In this document: positions 6,609 to 8,303 of the stretch, one piece after another | Layout: each line of letters opens with the position of its first letter | Numbering within the stretch: the first letter of the stretch is position 1 | Assembly (NCBI GenBank): GCA_035499415.1 | Contig: DATJYV010000115.1 | Span: 1 to 8,303, forward strand | Direction: 5' to 3' | Source of the DNA: DATJYV01 sp035499415 | GTDB taxonomy: Bacteria; Bacteroidota; Ignavibacteria; UBA10030 | Length of the DNA: 8,303 nucleotides | The notes under the pieces: model-generated | Told to the model about the DNA's origin: nothing | Database searches by the model: none | What the model saw: the letters and a program-made list of their open reading frames with translations, nothing else | Program-made: the position numbers and the translations under genes

Positions 6609-8084
6609 TCACCTTACCTGCCGATTGTTTCCGTCCGCGGGAAATTTCTGCGGGGAGGGTGCTTTTCCAATCTTGCCGGCGACACCTGCTTCGATCACCC
6701 TGTCTTTCACCGCCAGCAGATATGCGAGCGCCGCATCGTGGTCGTTCGGTATCCGGCCGTCCAGGACGGCATCCGTAATCTCATCCTTCAAAACACCGAC
6801 GAGTGGCCCCGGCTCGAGTGAACAAACCTTCATGATCTCATCCCCCCGGAGCGGCGGCTGCCAGTTCCTGATCCTGTCACGCTCCTCCACCTCTTTCATT
6901 TTCTCGAGGACGAGGTTGTAGTTCTTCTTCACCTGGTCGACCAGTTGAGGGTTCTTCGAGGTGATGTCGGCACGGCACAGTGTCATCAGGTCGTCGAGGT
7001 CGGGACCCGCATCGAACATCAAACGGCGCACGGCTGAATCGGTCACCCCCTCGTCGACGAGTGCCATCGGCCTGAGGTGAAGCCGTACGAGCTTCGCAAC
7101 ATAGCCGAGATGGTCCGTCGGAAGCCGCAAACGGCGAAACAGTCCCTTCACCATGCGCGCGCCCATTTCCTCGTGTCCGTGGAACGTCCAGCCGGTCCCT
7201 TCGATGAATGCTTTCGTGGCGGGTTTGGCAATGTCGTGGAACAGAGCCGCCACCCGCAGCCAGATCTTGTCGGTCGATTCAGAGATGTTGTCAACGACTT
7301 TTAAGGTGTGAAGAAAGACGTCTTTATGATGATACTCCCGCCGCTGGTCGACGCCCGACAGTTCCGCAACCTCCGGGAATACGATCTTGAGAAGGCCGGT
7401 ATCGAACAGAATCTGAAGCCCGGTCGACGGTCGGCGGCTTGCCAGGATCTTCATGATTTCGTCGGTGATGCGTTCCTGTGAGACAATCGTTATCCGTTGG
7501 CACATCTTCGCGATGGCTTCCAGGAGACGGCGGTCGACCTTGAAGCCGAGCTGTGACGCAAACCGCGCGGCCCGCATCATCCGCAGCGGGTCATCGTCGA
7601 GCGTCGACTCCGGATCGACCGGCGTACGCAGAAGCTTCGCCTCCAGGTCCTTCCTTCCGTCGAACGGGTCGATGATTCCGCCTGTCATGCCGCCGTCGAG
7701 CTCCGCCGCCATTGCGTTCACCGTAAAATCACGCCGCGACAGATCTTCTGCGACCGTTCCGGGTTCAACCGACGGGTTGCGGGAGCCGCGTATGTAATGC
7801 TCCTTGCGCGCTCCGACAACTTCGACCTTTCGATTGTCGTGCTGGAGAAGCGCCGTTCCGAATTTTTCGTACACGACGGGGGGCGCAACGTTCAGATCGG
7901 AGGCGAGCATCCGGGCAAAGTCGGGTCCGCTCCCCTCCACCATGAGGTCGATATCGGTCACGGGGTGCCCGAGGAGTTTGTCCCGGACAAATCCTCCCAC
8001 CACGAACACGCGAAGGCCGCGCAGTTTTCCAAGCTGTCCGGCCCGGCGGAGCGTCGGGTCGGCGATGTCAATGCTTTCGCGCAT
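6609..8084 (-). CDS. CCA-adding enzyme / poly(A) polymerase family with HD domain
   Basis: A 491-residue class II nucleotidyltransferase that would add or repair the 3' CCA end of tRNA in the cytoplasm. Motifs, numbered from ATG 8084: the nucleotide-binding VVGGFVRD at 28-35; catalytic carboxylates DID at 44-46; RRDFTVNAMA at 117-126; and DDDPLRMMRAARF at 163-175, the conserved helix-and-arginine block near the base-selecting site. A metal-dependent HD phosphohydrolase domain follows: H252/H253, H259, HD at 283-284 and HGHE at about 302-305. Many bacterial CCA enzymes carry this extra domain. The frame is also open to a TTG at 8114, but the ATG begins close to the expected N-terminus of the family, so it is preferred; no convincing ribosome site was found for either. 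The start overlaps the upstream oxidoreductase gene by 17 bases, pointing to coupled translation. Poly(A) polymerase or a split A-adding/CC-adding activity cannot be excluded by eye. Confidence 0.92.
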   Translation of the reverse strand: MRESIDIADPTLRRAGQLGKLRGLRVFVVGGFVRDKLLGHPVTDIDLMVEGSGPDFARMLASDLNVAPPVVYEKFGTALLQHDNRKVEVVGARKEHYIRGSRNPSVEPGTVAEDLSRRDFTVNAMAAELDGGMTGGIIDPFDGRKDLEAKLLRTPVDPESTLDDDPLRMMRAARFASQLGFKVDRRLLEAIAKMCQRITIVSQERITDEIMKILASRRPSTGLQILFDTGLLKIVFPEVAELSGVDQRREYHHKDVFLHTLKVVDNISESTDKIWLRVAALFHDIAKPATKAFIEGTGWTFHGHEEMGARMVKGLFRRLRLPTDHLGYVAKLVRLHLRPMALVDEGVTDSAVRRLMFDAGPDLDDLMTLCRADITSKNPQLVDQVKKNYNLVLEKMKEVEERDRIRNWQPPLRGDEIMKVCSLEPGPLVGVLKDEITDAVLDGRIPNDHDAALAYLLAVKDRVIEAGVAGKIGKAPSPQKFPADGNNRQVR

Positions 8085-8303
8085 GACGACTGACGACCAC
8101 CGTATTCGATTCAATCTTTTCCATGATTTCCTGGGCTACTTCGAGGGCCTGCAGTCCCTCTTCGCCCGTCACGGGCGGTTCCGTATCGTCGCGGATGGAT
8201 TTGACAAACTGTTCCAGTTCGAACCGCAGGGCGTTCACGTCCCGCACCTCCGGCTGTTCGTAGACGATCACGCGCTTCTTCTGCCCCTCGTCGATTTTTC
8301 CCA
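8068..8303 (-). CDS. Gfo/Idh/MocA-family oxidoreductase, C-terminal end (partial)
   Basis: The frame is open from the right edge to a TGA at 8068-8070 and gives the last 77 residues. The stretch RFELEQFVKSIRDDTEPPVTGEEGLQALEVAQEIMEKIE is the characteristic C-terminal block of Gfo/Idh/MocA oxidoreductases: an ELxxFxxxI helix, a short linker ending in PPVTGEEG, and a helix ALEVAQxI that packs on the sheet domain. These enzymes are NAD(P)-dependent dehydrogenases acting mostly on sugars or sugar nucleotides. The Rossmann domain and the catalytic EKP-type motif lie outside the window, so the substrate is unknown. A GTG at 8271 is only an internal codon, since family proteins are over 300 residues and the reading frame continues past the edge. 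The 3' end overlaps the nucleotidyltransferase start, so the two genes probably share a transcript. Confidence 0.85.
   Translation of the reverse strand, partial: GKIDEGQKKRVIVYEQPEVRDVNALRFELEQFVKSIRDDTEPPVTGEEGLQALEVAQEIMEKIESNTVVVSRHARKH

Noticed and set aside
6609..8303. A defence or novel nucleotide-signalling system based on the nucleotidyltransferase plus HD domain
   Set aside because: The full set of CCA-enzyme motifs (GGFVRD, DID, RRDFTVNAMA, DDDPLRMMRAARF) is present in the usual order and length. Nucleotidyltransferase plus HD is a common housekeeping architecture, and no effector gene is adjacent.

Overview
The window reads as a chromosomal segment of a Gram-negative (diderm) bacterium. 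An outer-membrane TolC-family channel with a signal peptide, a periplasmic adaptor and inner-membrane ABC components sit in one operon, which needs two membranes. Base composition is moderately GC-rich. The separate ATPase, paired MacB-type permeases and lysine/glutamate-rich adaptor insert are in the style of the Bacteroidota/Ignavibacteria (FCB) group. That placement is an impression from protein style, not a computed result.

Layout: (1) 1-527, plus strand: the 3' end of an unrecognised protein gene, the only plus-strand gene. (2) 550-6468, minus strand, transcribed right to left: a compact five-gene operon. In transcription order it encodes a TolC-family outer-membrane factor (5113-6468), a membrane-fusion adaptor (3805-5070), a stand-alone MacB/LolD-type ATPase (3053-3775) and two paralogous MacB-like permeases (1815-3056, 550-1782). 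(3) 6469-6608: a short intergenic region with a palindrome and an inverted repeat, the likely control region of the efflux operon. (4) 6609-8084, minus strand: a class II CCA-adding enzyme / poly(A) polymerase-family nucleotidyltransferase with an HD domain. (5) 8068-8303, minus strand: the C-terminal end of a Gfo/Idh/MocA-family oxidoreductase, overlapping the start of the nucleotidyltransferase gene.

The five operon genes together would build a MacAB-TolC-like tripartite ABC exporter. The ATPase powers conformational cycling of a pair of FtsX/MacB-type permeases, the adaptor links them across the periplasm, and the TolC channel spans the outer membrane. The substrate cannot be read from the sequence. 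The main departure from E. coli MacB is that ATPase and permease are separate proteins and the permease is duplicated, suggesting a heterodimer. I see no mobile elements, tRNA or rRNA genes, CRISPR arrays, or clearly undescribed system. The window looks like ordinary chromosome with a few points worth a second look.
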